Assembly: GCF_019749375.1 (NCBI RefSeq)
Contig: NZ_JACWFE010000022.1
Location: 1-64,000 of the forward strand
Direction of reading: 5' to 3'
DNA length: 64,000 nucleotides
Source: Bacillus sp. S/N-304-OC-R1
Lineage (GTDB): Bacteria > Bacillota > Bacilli > Bacillales > Cytobacillaceae
Shown: one piece after another, positions 35,104 to 44,031 of the stretch
Layout of the letters: each line of letters begins with the position of its first letter
Position numbering within the stretch: the first letter of the stretch is position 1
The notes under the pieces: model-generated
Databases searched by the model: none
The model's input: the letters and a program-made list of their open reading frames with translations, nothing else
What the model was told of the DNA's origin: nothing
Position numbers and translations under genes: made by a program

Positions 35104-36579
35104 ATGAGTGTAATGGAACAATTAATATTATCGGAAATGAGAAGTAAAAACAAACTGATGCTGTTTACATATTTAGCATCAACGATTTTGGGGCTAGTTG
35201 GCGTTCTTGCCTTAAAACAAAATTTTTGGCTGACCTTCGCGTATATTTTTCAGATCGTCTTTTATCCAATTGCCTACATCCTTTTAAATCGATTTAAAAA
35301 AGAAAGTGTATTCCCTTATCTCATTGTCACTTGCATGAATGTATTTAATATCAGTATTGTGATCCTGAACGGTGGAGAAATATCCTCTGCTTTATCTGTC
35401 TTTTTCTTTGCTATTTTCTCAGCTGTGCAGTTTAAAGGGAGAATTTTTGGAATTGGGTACAGCTTTGGAATTGTTACACTTATTTTAATTAGGCTTTATC
35501 CGAATAAGGATTTCACTTCTGCAGCGCAAACCATTAATACGTTCCTAATTGTCTATATTTTTATCGGAGTTCTTTTAGGCGTTATTATTTATATGAGTAA
35601 AGTCCAATTTAAGAAACTGCAGGAATACATAAACCGTACAGAAGCTGATTCGAAGGCAAAAGAAGAACAAAAGAATCATTTAGAGAGAGAGCTTTTAATT
35701 ATTGTAGAGAGCATTGGGAAAATTAACGAAAAGATTAAATATAGCTTAGATTCACAAGATGAAATAAAAATAGCTATTAATGAAGTATCGGCAGGCAGCC
35801 AGGTTCAAAGTGAACAGATAACAAAAATATCCGAAAATGCCTATAATAATTTAATGGCTATTCAGGCTATGAATGATATTACAGCAGCATTGCTTAAGGA
35901 CTCTGAAAAATCTAGCACCCTCGCTGGAGAAGGGCAAACGAAAGCCAATCAGCTCATGGGTGAAATGGACAACCTCCAAAAAGTCATTACCCATTTAAAA
36001 GAAAATTTTACAACGCTAACACAAAAAATTGAGGAAACCAATCATTTTGCTAAGAACATACAACAAATTACAGAGCAAACAAATTTATTGGCCTTAAATG
36101 CTTCAATCGAAGCTGCTCGTGCAGGTGAAGCTGGAAAAGGATTTTCCGTTGTAGCAAATGAAATACGTAATTTAGCAGATTTAACAAAAGATATAACGAT
36201 CAAAATTACCGAAAATCTAAATGAAGTCAATCAATCAAATGAATCCGCACAAGTGAATATGCAAATTAGCATTGATACATTAAGTGAGAATGTGGATTCT
36301 ACAAAAGAAGTAACGGCTACATTTAGCGAGCTTGATCATATGTTAGAATCGCTAAACCAACAATTCCTTAAATTTGATGGATACTCTAAAGAAGTCATGA
36401 GAAATAGTGAAAATGTTGAAACGTCAACTACTGAATTTGCTGCCATTATTGAAGAAGCAACAGCAAGCTTACAGCAAATCAATGCATCTATTGAGAGCAT
36501 CACAGCAGATAATCATTCAATTTCTTCGTATATACAAGATACAGCAAAAAGTGCTGATAATATTAAGAACTCTTATTAA
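35104..36579 (+). CDS. Methyl-accepting chemotaxis protein with polytopic sensor
   Basis: A 491-residue receptor. About five to six membrane helices fill residues 20-175, with no large extracellular ligand domain and no clear HAMP domain. The cytoplasmic part (about 210-491) is an MCP signalling helix bundle whose tip reads [20 protein letters not shown] then [19 protein letters not shown], the CheA/CheW contact. This layout suggests sensing of a membrane-soluble or redox/energy signal, which is inference. The ATG follows AGGAGG. It is monocistronic. Confidence 0.88.
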   Translation: MSVMEQLILSEMRSKNKLMLFTYLASTILGLVGVLALKQNFWLTFAYIFQIVFYPIAYILLNRFKKESVFPYLIVTCMNVFNISIVILNGGEISSALSVFFFAIFSAVQFKGRIFGIGYSFGIVTLILIRLYPNKDFTSAAQTINTFLIVYIFIGVLLGVIIYMSKVQFKKLQEYINRTEADSKAKEEQKNHLERELLIIVESIGKINEKIKYSLDSQDEIKIAINEVSAGSQVQSEQITKISENAYNNLMAIQAMNDITAALLKDSEKSSTLAGEGQTKANQLMGEMDNLQKVITHLKENFTTLTQKIEETNHFAKNIQQITEQTNLLALNASIEAARAGEAGKGFSVVANEIRNLADLTKDITIKITENLNEVNQSNESAQVNMQISIDTLSENVDSTKEVTATFSELDHMLESLNQQFLKFDGYSKEVMRNSENVETSTTEFAAIIEEATASLQQINASIESITADNHSISSYIQDTAKSADNIKNSY

Positions 36580-36760
36580 AAAGCACAGGAACTGGTTATA
36601 GCTATAATTAGTTCAGCGCTTATATTGCCAATCATACTTGCATACAATGGCCTCCAGTTTTTTACTAAGTAGTTCCGATAACGTGGAGAAAACCCAAAAT
36701 CACAAGTTAAATAACATACGAATTAACAATACAAATAAACACTGTAAATAGCACACAAAA

Positions 36761-36783
36761 AAGCTTGAGAAACCTCCAAGCTT
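36761..36783 (+). terminator. Likely terminator downstream of the chemoreceptor
   Basis: GCTTGAG and CTCCAAGC pair with a one-base bulge and are followed by TTTTTTCAC. It lies 180 bases past the MCP stop, the only U-tailed hairpin there. Confidence 0.55.
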
Positions 36784-36918
36784 TTTTCACTTTAAGGTGG
36801 AATGTTGCTTATTTAATTAAAGCTCCGATTTGTTGAAGGGGGGAAAATCTATTTATGCTACAGAACGTCCCTGACCTTTTAAATAAAATGTCTTGTCCTT
36901 AATTAGTAACCAGCAAAA

Positions 36919-37120
36919 GTAATATAAGCGGAGATTTTCCTGTTAAATGTAGAATAGAGCTCGTTTTGGGGTAAATAAGGGGGATTTTTCCGTTTATACA
37001 AAGAAAAATCCCCGTTTTTTTTATTTTCGAGTAAATAGGAGGAATTTCTCCGCCTATTTAAGCTTATTTTTTAAAAAATTTCTAATTAGGAGGAATTTTT
37101 CCGCCTATTTCTCAGAATGG
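36919..37120. repeat. Array of four related hairpin repeats
   Basis: Four units share the theme AAATAGGAGGAATTTCTCCG followed by CCTATTT. They are near 36919-36945 (AAGCGGAGATTTTCCTG), 36972-36998 (AAATAAGGGGGATTTTTCCG), 37031-37060 (GTAAATAGGAGGAATTTCTC) and 37083-37112 (TAATTAGGAGGAATTTTTCC). Each is an imperfect palindrome able to fold. The 655-base gap 36580-37234 holds no gene. I recall similar sequences repeated in Bacillus-group intergenic DNA. Confidence 0.65.
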
Positions 37121-37234
37121 GGCTTAATCTGGTTCCCAAACTGATAGAAAATATTGCAAATCCATACTATTACAATGTTTCTCCACAAAAACCGAACTAC
37201 TTAGTTTTTTACCGGAAGCCTTTTGCTTTATAAT

Positions 37235-38350
37235 TTACTTTTTAGCTAATCCTTTAAATACTTCTACAGCTGTTTCGATGATATCGTCCTTGAAATCATA
37301 TTCATAGCTGTGCAGATTCGGATAATTTTCTCCGTTTCCTACATAACAGTAGGAGCCTTTTGTAAGCTTTGTGAAGTGACCGAAGTCTTCGGACCCACGG
37401 AATGCCTCTGCTAATTCAGCCATTGGAATGCCTTTTTCTTTACATACCTCGCGAATCTTGTCAGAGCTTTCTTTATCGTTTGCGGTTTCCGGGAATTCAT
37501 CCTGGTATTCGAACGCAACCTTTAATCCATACTTCTCCGCTTCAGACTTTGCAAGATCTTCTAGATTTTTCTGCAGTTTGTCCATTTCTTTCTCGTAAAG
37601 AGCACGAATGGTCATTCTTAATGCACCCTTACTTGCATTTACACCGAATGCTTTTGCACCGATATCCACTTGGACAACTGTGCAGAGAACATCTCCCTCA
37701 TTGTTCTCTTTGGAAGTGAATTCAGGAATTGCATCAATCACCTTTGCAATTGCAAATGAAGGATTGATCCCCTTTTCAGGTTCACTCGCATGAGAAGGAA
37801 CCCCCTCCATAAGGATAGTCATTCCTTTAGATGCAAAGTGGGCAGTTCCATCAATGACATGAACGACATTATGTTTAAAGCCGCTCATATTATGGTAAGC
37901 AAAAATTTCATCTATATTGTTTTCTTTAATAAACACCGCACATTCAGCAGCACCGTCACCTGTTTCCTCTGCATGCTGGAAAAGGAAGAAGATATTATTG
38001 TCAGAACCCTTCTGATCAATTTCCAAAGCTAAGCCGCAAAGAGTAGCAGAATGTCCATCATGGCCACATTTGTGAGAAACTCCTGGGAACTGGGAACCAT
38101 AAGGTAATTCGATCGTTTCTTCAATAGGAAGAGCATCAAAGTCTGCACGGAAAGCGACATTTCTATTTCCTGCCTTAGAATGATAGATCGCATAGAACCA
38201 GCGTCCTCTATCAACAATCTCAAGACTTGTATTTTCTTTTAGAAAATTTATTAAATGCTGCTTCGTCCATACTTCATGATTTGATAATTCGGGATGGGCA
38301 TGAAGCTCATGGCGAAGTTGAATAGCTAACTCAAGATTTTTCTTTTCCAA
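37235..38350 (-). CDS. M20-family amidohydrolase (N-acyl amino acid amidohydrolase type)
   Basis: A 371-residue zinc or manganese peptidase-like hydrolase. The metal site is visible in SHKCGHDGHSATLCG (residues about 91-105), HAEETGDGA and the C-terminal FRGSEDFGHF. A lid domain of about 115 residues carries ILMEGVPSHASEPEKGINP. Enzymes of this group remove acyl groups from amino acids, indole-acetyl amino acids or peptidoglycan precursors; the substrate here is unknown. It stands alone, with cre-like boxes 65-105 bases upstream that suggest carbon control. Confidence 0.85.
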   Translation of the reverse strand: MEKKNLELAIQLRHELHAHPELSNHEVWTKQHLINFLKENTSLEIVDRGRWFYAIYHSKAGNRNVAFRADFDALPIEETIELPYGSQFPGVSHKCGHDGHSATLCGLALEIDQKGSDNNIFFLFQHAEETGDGAAECAVFIKENNIDEIFAYHNMSGFKHNVVHVIDGTAHFASKGMTILMEGVPSHASEPEKGINPSFAIAKVIDAIPEFTSKENNEGDVLCTVVQVDIGAKAFGVNASKGALRMTIRALYEKEMDKLQKNLEDLAKSEAEKYGLKVAFEYQDEFPETANDKESSDKIREVCKEKGIPMAELAEAFRGSEDFGHFTKLTKGSYCYVGNGENYPNLHSYEYDFKDDIIETAVEVFKGLAKK

Positions 38351-38413
38351 TTGTGTTGCCTCCCTTAATGTTATTCACTGCTGTTTTTAATAAAATTTGT
38401 TAACGCAAAACCC

Positions 38414-38427
38414 GTTGAACGTTTTCA
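38414..38427 (-). promoter_or_regulatory. Second, weaker cre-like site upstream of the amidohydrolase
   Basis: The minus strand reads TGAAAACGTTCAAC. It keeps the core TGAAAACGTT but mismatches the right half. It is 26 bases from the stronger site. Confidence 0.3.
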
Positions 38428-38439
38428 ATATGTTTTATT

Positions 38440-38453
38440 TAAAAGCGTTTTCA
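38440..38453 (-). promoter_or_regulatory. cre-like site upstream of the amidohydrolase
   Basis: The minus strand reads TGAAAACGCTTTTA, matching 12 of 14 positions of the CcpA consensus, about 90 bases before the start codon. Confidence 0.5.
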
Positions 38454-38581
38454 AATGTTATTTATGCAATTTTCGTGCCACTTATTAATTGTTATCAAAT
38501 CAACGTTTATATTATTTTAAAGAAATAGGCATGAGATAAACTGTAAAAAAATTTTTACTAACGATAATTTTTTTTACCTCG

Positions 38582-38646
38582 AACGGCTACTCCGTTTTGA
38601 ATTATCCTTTTCGATACGAGCCTTACTCTGTTGTAAGGCTTTTTTT
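38582..38646 (+). ncRNA. Orphan tandem hairpins ending in a strong terminator
   Basis: A small AACGG/CCGTT hairpin (38582-38596) is followed by AGCCTTAC/GTAAGGCT (38619-38640) with TTTTTTTAC on the plus strand. No plus-strand gene precedes it for more than 2 kb, so the terminator has no obvious client. It could end a short RNA started near 38500-38570, but no convincing promoter was found. Confidence 0.3.
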
Positions 38647-38668
38647 ACTTAGAGTTACTCTCGACTTA

Positions 38669-38821
38669 TTAAAAAAGGTCCGCTAAATAGGATTGAATTG
38701 AACTAGGTAATAGCTGAAAGAATAATCCTTCATATTTAATATCAAGCAGACCAGCAATAATAAAAAGAACAATAATTAAAAGAACGATAGACTTTTTATA
38801 CTTTTTAATCAGCTTCTTCAA
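38669..38821 (-). CDS. Small single-helix membrane protein, 50 residues
   Basis: A TTG at 38821 begins a 50-codon frame: a basic start MKKLIKKYKK, then one hydrophobic helix SIVLLIIVLFIIAGLL and an amphipathic tail ending QSYLADLF. GAGAGGAG lies about eight bases upstream, a strong ribosome site. The Lys-rich start followed by a helix is typical of small membrane proteins. No family is recognised. It lies in the 790-base interval between the amidohydrolase and the CcdC-like gene, which otherwise shows only regulatory boxes and the orphan hairpins. Confidence 0.6.
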   Translation of the reverse strand: MKKLIKKYKKSIVLLIIVLFIIAGLLDIKYEGLFFQLLPSSIQSYLADLF

Positions 38822-39143
38822 ACGGTGTGCTCCTCTCCTAATAAAACCTTCATATTCAACCTGTTCATTATATTATTAATTGACGTACAATCTAGTTTTT
38901 TGCTTTCCTTAAAAAAAGTTTATTATTGCGTAGAAAAAATCCAATAACATATTTTAAAAACAATTGAAATTATTTGATATGAATGTTATTTTTACCATAC
39001 AACTTTTTGCAATTGATTCAGGGTGAAAATCCAGGGGAAGGGTGGAATTCGAAGAAAGAAAAGATAAGGACTTTCATCACACGGATAATATGGAGTATCT
39101 AAATGAAATTAATATCCTACATAACTAGAAAGGTCGTTTTACT

Positions 39144-39635
39144 ATGAATTATAACCCTATTCTCTACATCATCATCCTTGTCGCTGCTTTTATTTTTTAT
39201 CGTCAGGTTACCTCAATGTTCAAACCTATTAAAGGCAAAGGTACCCGGATCATTGCCACACTATTTTTGTTATCACCCGGATTTACACTAATTATGAACC
39301 CAAAGGCAGATGTATCACCAACCGCTATGGCTGTCGCATTATTGATAGGATTTATCCTTTCTATTCCTTTGATTCTTACAACTAACTATGAGCGTCGAGC
39401 GGACGGAAGAATCTATGTTAAGAAAAGTCTGCCTTTTGTCATTTTGTTTATATTGTTATTCGCAATTCGCTGGTCGATTCGCGGAATTATTGATATGGAT
39501 CCGGATTCACGAATGGCGCTCTTCTTCATCAGTGCATGCGGATATCTGATCCCTTGGAAAATTACTAGTTACTTTAAGTTTCGCGTCGCCTATTCCTCCA
39601 ACTCAGGAATACCTACGGATAATTCCGCACTATAA
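39144..39635 (+). CDS. CcdC-like (DUF1453) membrane protein
   Basis: A 163-residue protein with four to five membrane helices. Motifs RQVTSMFKPIKGKGTRIIA, ILTTNYERRADGRIYVKKS and FGYLIPWKI-like CGYLIPWKITSYFKFRV match the B. subtilis CcdC family. CcdC is encoded near the cytochrome c maturation gene ccdA there, but its role is not settled. Interestingly, the next gene codes for a protein with a c-type heme motif, though a terminator separates them. Confidence 0.78.
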   Translation: MNYNPILYIIILVAAFIFYRQVTSMFKPIKGKGTRIIATLFLLSPGFTLIMNPKADVSPTAMAVALLIGFILSIPLILTTNYERRADGRIYVKKSLPFVILFILLFAIRWSIRGIIDMDPDSRMALFFISACGYLIPWKITSYFKFRVAYSSNSGIPTDNSAL

Positions 39636-39664
39636 ATAGTATTGCTCTCCTAAAATAATGTACG

Positions 39665-39692
39665 AATAAGGGACTCCATGAAGTCCCTTATT
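39665..39692 (+). terminator. Terminator after the CcdC-like gene
   Basis: AATAAGGGACT and AGTCCCTTATT form a perfect stem followed by TTTTTTTCA. Confidence 0.9.
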
Positions 39693-39792
39693 TTTTTTCA
39701 ATCCTTATACACAATAAATCCTTCAATCATTTTAGATAATTTTTTTATATACAGGGTAAATTACAGTAAAAGAATTGAAGGGGTGCGGATAG

Positions 39793-42072
39793 GTGAAAAA
39801 AATCAGTTGGATTTTTATGATGTTATTGCTTTTGATGTTAGCAGTTGCCGGTTGTTCCGGATCAGACAAAGCAAAGAACAATAATACTGACAACACTGGA
39901 AAAAACATTGCAAAAACTGAAGAGAAAAAGGGGGACAAGGGTGAGGATAGTAAACAGGACCTCAATAAGGAGCAAACAGGGAATATCTTATCTGGTTCCG
40001 AACATAAGTCGTACCAGCATATGAAGTACCCTGCGAAAACTGCTCCAAAGTTTTCTTCCACAGAACTGACACAGCCGCCATCTGGAAACTGGGTAACGAA
40101 TGGCGGAGATATTCATAACAGTCGATATTCCCCATTAGATCAAATCAAGGCAGACAATGTAAAGAACTTAAAAGTAGAATGGGTCACAAGCCTTGGCTCT
40201 GGTAATGAATTTAAATATTCAGGTGAAGCTACGCCACTTGTCTACGATGGAGTCATGTTCACCATTACGGGTGCTAATGATGTCCAAGCAATTGATGCCA
40301 AAACAGGAAAAATGATTTGGGAATACAAACCTAAGCTGGCTGAAGGACTGAATACGGTTTGCTGCGGTTGGACAAGCCGCGGTGTTGCACTAGGAGAAGG
40401 TTTGGTGTTTGTTGGTCTTCTTGACGCGAGACTCGTTGCTTTAGACCAAAAAACAGGTGAAGTCGTATGGGAAACTCAGGTTGAAAGCTGGGAAAAAGGC
40501 TATACGATTACAAGTGCTCCTCTTTATTATGATGGCAAGGTCTATACGGGAATTGCTGGCGGTGAATACCAAATTAGAGGGTTTGTAGCTGCTTATGATG
40601 CCCAAATCGGCAGACAGATTTGGCGGACTTATACACTTCCTGCTCCAGGTGAAAAAGGAAGCGAAACTTGGCCAAAGGACAGCCGAAACTGGCTGACAGG
40701 CGGCGCACCGGTATGGCAAACCCCAGCCATTGATCCGGAGCTCGGCATGATCTATTTTGCAACTGGGAATACATCCCCTGACCTGGATGGCAGCAACCGT
40801 GAAGGAGATAATCTATTTGCCAACTCTGTACTTGCACTTGATGCAAACACAGGGGAGTATAAATGGCATTTCCAAGAGGTGCATCATGATATTTGGGATT
40901 TAGATCCGGCTAATCCAGTTGTGTTATTTGATGTAAAGATGAATGGCAAGATGCGAAAAGGAATTGTACAAGCCGGGAAAACAGGCTGGCTGTATATCAT
41001 CGACCGCACAAACGGGAAACCGCTCATTGGCATTGAGGAAAAGCCTGTTCCGCAAAATAAAAATCAAAAAACATCTCCTACCCAGCCGATCCCAATCGGA
41101 GACGCCTTTGTTCCGCAAAAGATTACAGAGGAAGATGTTAAACGCGATCTACCAAAGGATTTTAAGGGAGAATATGGAGATATCTTTACACCATTCTGGG
41201 ATAAGCCGATCACACTAAAACCATCGCCTCAAGGCGGGGCAAATTGGCCGCCATCAGCTTATAACCCGAACACGGAGTATTTTTACGTGTTAGGAAATGA
41301 TAATTATTTTGCTTATGCTCATTATGGAGAAGATGAAGATGAGCGATTCCAGGAAGGAAAAGAGTATATCGGAAGCGTCTGGCAGCCGGTAGAAAACTCT
41401 CCTCATCTTGGAACGGTAACAGCCCTTGATATTAAAACAAATAAAATTGTTTGGCAAAAAAATTGGGACTCCATTGCTTACAGCGGTATTTTAACAACAA
41501 AAGGAAACTTGATTTTTACAGGACATAATGACGGACGAATTATATCCTATGATGCAACCAACGGCAACCAATTATGGGAGTTTAAAATGGATGCAGGTGC
41601 AAATGCACCGCCAATCACATATGAAGTCGATGGAAAGCAGTATATCTCAATCTTTGCTGCCGGAAACACACTGGCAGGAACGACACATGGAGATAAAATA
41701 TATACGTTCTCATTAGATGGAAAATACGGATCTTTAAAGGATATTCCTAAGGATGCAATCAATGTATCACCGACCAAGGGTAAAGAAACAAAAACCCAAA
41801 AACAGCAAGCTGCAGAAAAAGGGAAAAATCAAGGAAAAACAAGTACAGCAGAGGGAGAAGGAATCTATAAAAACAATTGTTTAGCCTGTCACGGCGACAA
41901 AGGTGCTGGGGGGCATAATGGGCCAAATTTACAAAATACGAAAATGGACCTAAAAGCCATCATCCATCAAATTGAAAACGGCGGAGGCGGAATGCCGCCA
42001 TTCAAGGATACATTATCAGAGGAAGAGATCAAAGCAGTCGCCGAATATGTAAGAAGCCTTGGCGGAAGTTAA
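39793..42072 (+). CDS. PQQ-type quinoprotein dehydrogenase fused to cytochrome c, lipoprotein
   Basis: A 759-residue surface dehydrogenase. A lipoprotein signal (LAVAGC, Cys at about 21) precedes a charged linker. An eight-bladed quinoprotein propeller (about 95-650) follows, with W-motif repeats such as AIDAKTGKMIWEYKP and ALDQKTGEVVWETQV. The adjacent CC in TVCCGWTSRG is the ring disulfide that stacks on PQQ in alcohol/methanol dehydrogenases. HHDIWDLDPANP holds the probable catalytic Asp. The C-terminal 75 residues form cytochrome c with CLACH (heme) and GGGMPPF (Met ligand). It should oxidise an alcohol or similar substrate and pass electrons through its heme to the respiratory chain. The start is GTG at 39793. 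No pqq synthesis genes are in the window. Confidence 0.87.
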   Translation: MKKISWIFMMLLLLMLAVAGCSGSDKAKNNNTDNTGKNIAKTEEKKGDKGEDSKQDLNKEQTGNILSGSEHKSYQHMKYPAKTAPKFSSTELTQPPSGNWVTNGGDIHNSRYSPLDQIKADNVKNLKVEWVTSLGSGNEFKYSGEATPLVYDGVMFTITGANDVQAIDAKTGKMIWEYKPKLAEGLNTVCCGWTSRGVALGEGLVFVGLLDARLVALDQKTGEVVWETQVESWEKGYTITSAPLYYDGKVYTGIAGGEYQIRGFVAAYDAQIGRQIWRTYTLPAPGEKGSETWPKDSRNWLTGGAPVWQTPAIDPELGMIYFATGNTSPDLDGSNREGDNLFANSVLALDANTGEYKWHFQEVHHDIWDLDPANPVVLFDVKMNGKMRKGIVQAGKTGWLYIIDRTNGKPLIGIEEKPVPQNKNQKTSPTQPIPIGDAFVPQKITEEDVKRDLPKDFKGEYGDIFTPFWDKPITLKPSPQGGANWPPSAYNPNTEYFYVLGNDNYFAYAHYGEDEDERFQEGKEYIGSVWQPVENSPHLGTVTALDIKTNKIVWQKNWDSIAYSGILTTKGNLIFTGHNDGRIISYDATNGNQLWEFKMDAGANAPPITYEVDGKQYISIFAAGNTLAGTTHGDKIYTFSLDGKYGSLKDIPKDAINVSPTKGKETKTQKQQAAEKGKNQGKTSTAEGEGIYKNNCLACHGDKGAGGHNGPNLQNTKMDLKAIIHQIENGGGGMPPFKDTLSEEEIKAVAEYVRSLGGS

Positions 42073-42090
42073 TGATTTATTTGAAAATAA

Positions 42091-42126
42091 AAAGGGTAAT
42101 CGTCCTATTATAGGATGATTACCTTT
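42091..42126. terminator. Bidirectional terminator between the two PQQ enzyme genes
   Basis: AAAGGGTAATCGTCC and GGATGATTACCTTT pair with a one-base bulge, with T-runs on both sides. Confidence 0.85.
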
Positions 42127-42138
42127 TTAAATCATGTA

Positions 42139-43287
42139 TTAATTCGCAGAGGCCTTTTCAGTTAAAGAAATATGAATTAAGCGATCATCCTTATCTGATG
42201 GATTGCCACGTTTATCACGATTACTTGTGATAGTAAATAACCCATCTTTATCAACAAGGACATCCCTTAATCTGCCCCCCTCAGTATAAAACTCCTCTAA
42301 TTCTCTACTCGCGACATCGTACGTAAATATTTTTTTGCCTGCTAATGAAGCTACATAAAGCTTTCCATCATTGAAAGCCATTCCGGAAGGAGCCCAAGTC
42401 TTATCACCTGATTGAACAATTGGCTTTACCATGTCTTTTGCTTCTTCGTCCCCTTGAATTAACGGCCAGCCATAGTTCTTCCCGGCTTGAATCAGGTTAA
42501 TTTCATCATGCCCTGATGCTCCATGTTCAGAACTATAAAGATTCCCTTTATCGTCCCAGGCTAACCCTTGAGGGTTACGGTGACCATAAGAATAAACGTA
42601 TGAATCCTTAAACGGGTTATCACTAGGAATTTCTCCAGTTAAAGTCATTCTTAGAATTTTCCCAGCTAAGCTCTTAAGATTTTGTGCATTTTCTCCTACT
42701 CCAATATCACCAGTAGTTGCGTATAACATTCCATCAGGTCCAATTTTGATCCGACCGCCGGTATTCACATCACCACCAGGAATTCCCTCCAAAAGGACAC
42801 CGTTTTCTTTCCACATATTCCCTTCCAATTTCAGTGATACAATTCTATTCAGGTTTTTACCATCTTTTTGGTAAGAATGATATGCATAAGCCATGTTTGA
42901 TTTCTCAAAATCAGGCGCAAGTGTAAACCCTAGAAAGCCACCTTCTCCTTCATGGTAAATCTCCTTAGAAACCTTCACATTTTGTACGTCTACTAAGCCA
43001 AGATCTCCATTTATTTGAATCACTGAACCTTCTCTTTGACTTAAGAAAAACAAATTGCCATTCTTGTTTATCGTCCATGGGATATACAAATGATTGGCAT
43101 TTAGGTTCCCATCATCCGAAACTGAAACTTCGACCGCCTTTTGCGATACCTCTTTTGCTTCCTGTTGTATGGGATCTTGTTTGTTATCGATATTGCTTGC
43201 TTCATCATTATCGTTTAAAAGAAATATACTCCCAATTCCAGCTGCTAAAACTAGTCCCAAAACACTATAACTTACTGACTTTTTCAA
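42139..43287 (-). CDS. PQQ-dependent aldose sugar dehydrogenase-like protein (soluble GDH fold)
   Basis: A 382-residue six-bladed propeller of the GSDH family. An N-terminal helix (SYSVLGLVLAAGIGSIFLL) is a signal or anchor, with no clear lipobox. Core motifs are GEGGFLGFTLAPDF, GGRIKIGPDGMLYATTGD, YSYGHRNPQGLAWD, SSEHGASGHDEINLI and NYGWPLIQG, as in YliI/aldose sugar dehydrogenases. Predicted to oxidise sugars outside the membrane using PQQ. It converges on the quinoprotein/cytochrome gene and shares its terminator. The substrate and cofactor are inferred from family. Confidence 0.85.
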   Translation of the reverse strand: MKKSVSYSVLGLVLAAGIGSIFLLNDNDEASNIDNKQDPIQQEAKEVSQKAVEVSVSDDGNLNANHLYIPWTINKNGNLFFLSQREGSVIQINGDLGLVDVQNVKVSKEIYHEGEGGFLGFTLAPDFEKSNMAYAYHSYQKDGKNLNRIVSLKLEGNMWKENGVLLEGIPGGDVNTGGRIKIGPDGMLYATTGDIGVGENAQNLKSLAGKILRMTLTGEIPSDNPFKDSYVYSYGHRNPQGLAWDDKGNLYSSEHGASGHDEINLIQAGKNYGWPLIQGDEEAKDMVKPIVQSGDKTWAPSGMAFNDGKLYVASLAGKKIFTYDVASRELEEFYTEGGRLRDVLVDKDGLFTITSNRDKRGNPSDKDDRLIHISLTEKASAN

Positions 43288-43440
43288 AGTACCACCTCAA
43301 ACATAATAATTTTCCCTAACAGCATCGACATATTTCAGATTATTTAAACTTCCGAAAATTTAATCAGTTTCTTTCATACCAATTATGGGCCTCTGTCGTT
43401 GCTCTTCTATGTATTATGATTGTTTGGTTCAAGTAAATAA

Positions 43441-43449
43441 CATAGTTTA
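43441..43449 (+). promoter_or_regulatory. Sigma-K-like -10 element before the exosporium-like gene
   Basis: CATAGTTTA matches CATANNNTA, the -10 consensus of the late mother-cell sigma factor, 69 bases before the ATG. The short -35 element (AC) is not diagnostic. Confidence 0.4.
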
Positions 43450-43517
43450 GTCAGCTGCACAATCAAACTCCGATAAATCTCATAATTTAAAAGTATTCTG
43501 CAAAAGGAGGTGATATC

Positions 43518-43946
43518 ATGGTGACAATTCTTGATTACCAAGCAACAGAGCCTAAAAGCAGGTTTAGACCAGCGAATGGATTTACAATTCCAAGATCTCC
43601 ATTTAGAGTTACTTTAGCCTCGATTCAAATAAGTATCCCAGCCAATGTGTCCAGAAACAATCGTGTTGAGCTAATTTCAACTGTTGGTGTACAAGGAATT
43701 ACAAACATTTCCCAAATTTTGTTTAGAATTTTTCGCAACGGCAGAGAAATCTTTAATACTCAAAATGGAGTAGAATCAGCTGGTTCAGAACAGAACTACT
43801 CCTTCACATTCCAAGCTATTGACTTCAATGTACCAGCAGGCGTCAACGTCTATCAGGTTACCGCTGAAAATGTTACACCTAACACTCAAGCAAACGTTGT
43901 TGGTCCGATTTCTTTTAGTGGACTAGCTGTCAAAAAAACAAGATAA
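43518..43946 (+). CDS. Exosporium/spore-surface protein, ExsC-like
   Basis: A 142-residue, beta-rich protein with no signal peptide and no Cys. The N-terminus ILDYQATEPKSRFRPANGF then FTIPRSPFRVTLASIQISIP, VELISTVGVQGITNI and the end ANVVGPISFSGLAV recall exosporium protein C of the B. cereus group as I remember it. Such proteins are made in the mother cell and deposited on the spore surface. A perfect AAAGGAGGTGAT ribosome site precedes the ATG, and the -10 box upstream fits sporulation expression. The family assignment is from memory. If wrong, it is a small jelly-roll-like protein of unknown role. Confidence 0.6.
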   Translation: MVTILDYQATEPKSRFRPANGFTIPRSPFRVTLASIQISIPANVSRNNRVELISTVGVQGITNISQILFRIFRNGREIFNTQNGVESAGSEQNYSFTFQAIDFNVPAGVNVYQVTAENVTPNTQANVVGPISFSGLAVKKTR

Positions 43947-43986
43947 TGGCCACCAAATTTTCATTGATTGATATGTAAATAGCAAA

Positions 43987-44016
43987 GAGAGCACCCTAAT
44001 TTATTAGGGTGCTCTC
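43987..44016. terminator. Bidirectional terminator
   Basis: GAGAGCACCCTAAT and ATTAGGGTGCTCTC form a perfect 14-pair stem with a two-base loop between the exosporium-like gene and the convergent transporter gene. Confidence 0.88.
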
Positions 44017-44031
44017 CTTCTTGATTTTATA

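Noticed and set aside
36919..37120. Repeat array considered as a CRISPR
   Set aside because: Units are palindromic variants of unequal length and spacing without unique spacers of constant size, and no cas gene is in the window.
40441..40846. Overlapping antisense frames inside the quinoprotein gene
   Set aside because: They follow from codon bias of the propeller repeats; there are no start signals or homology.
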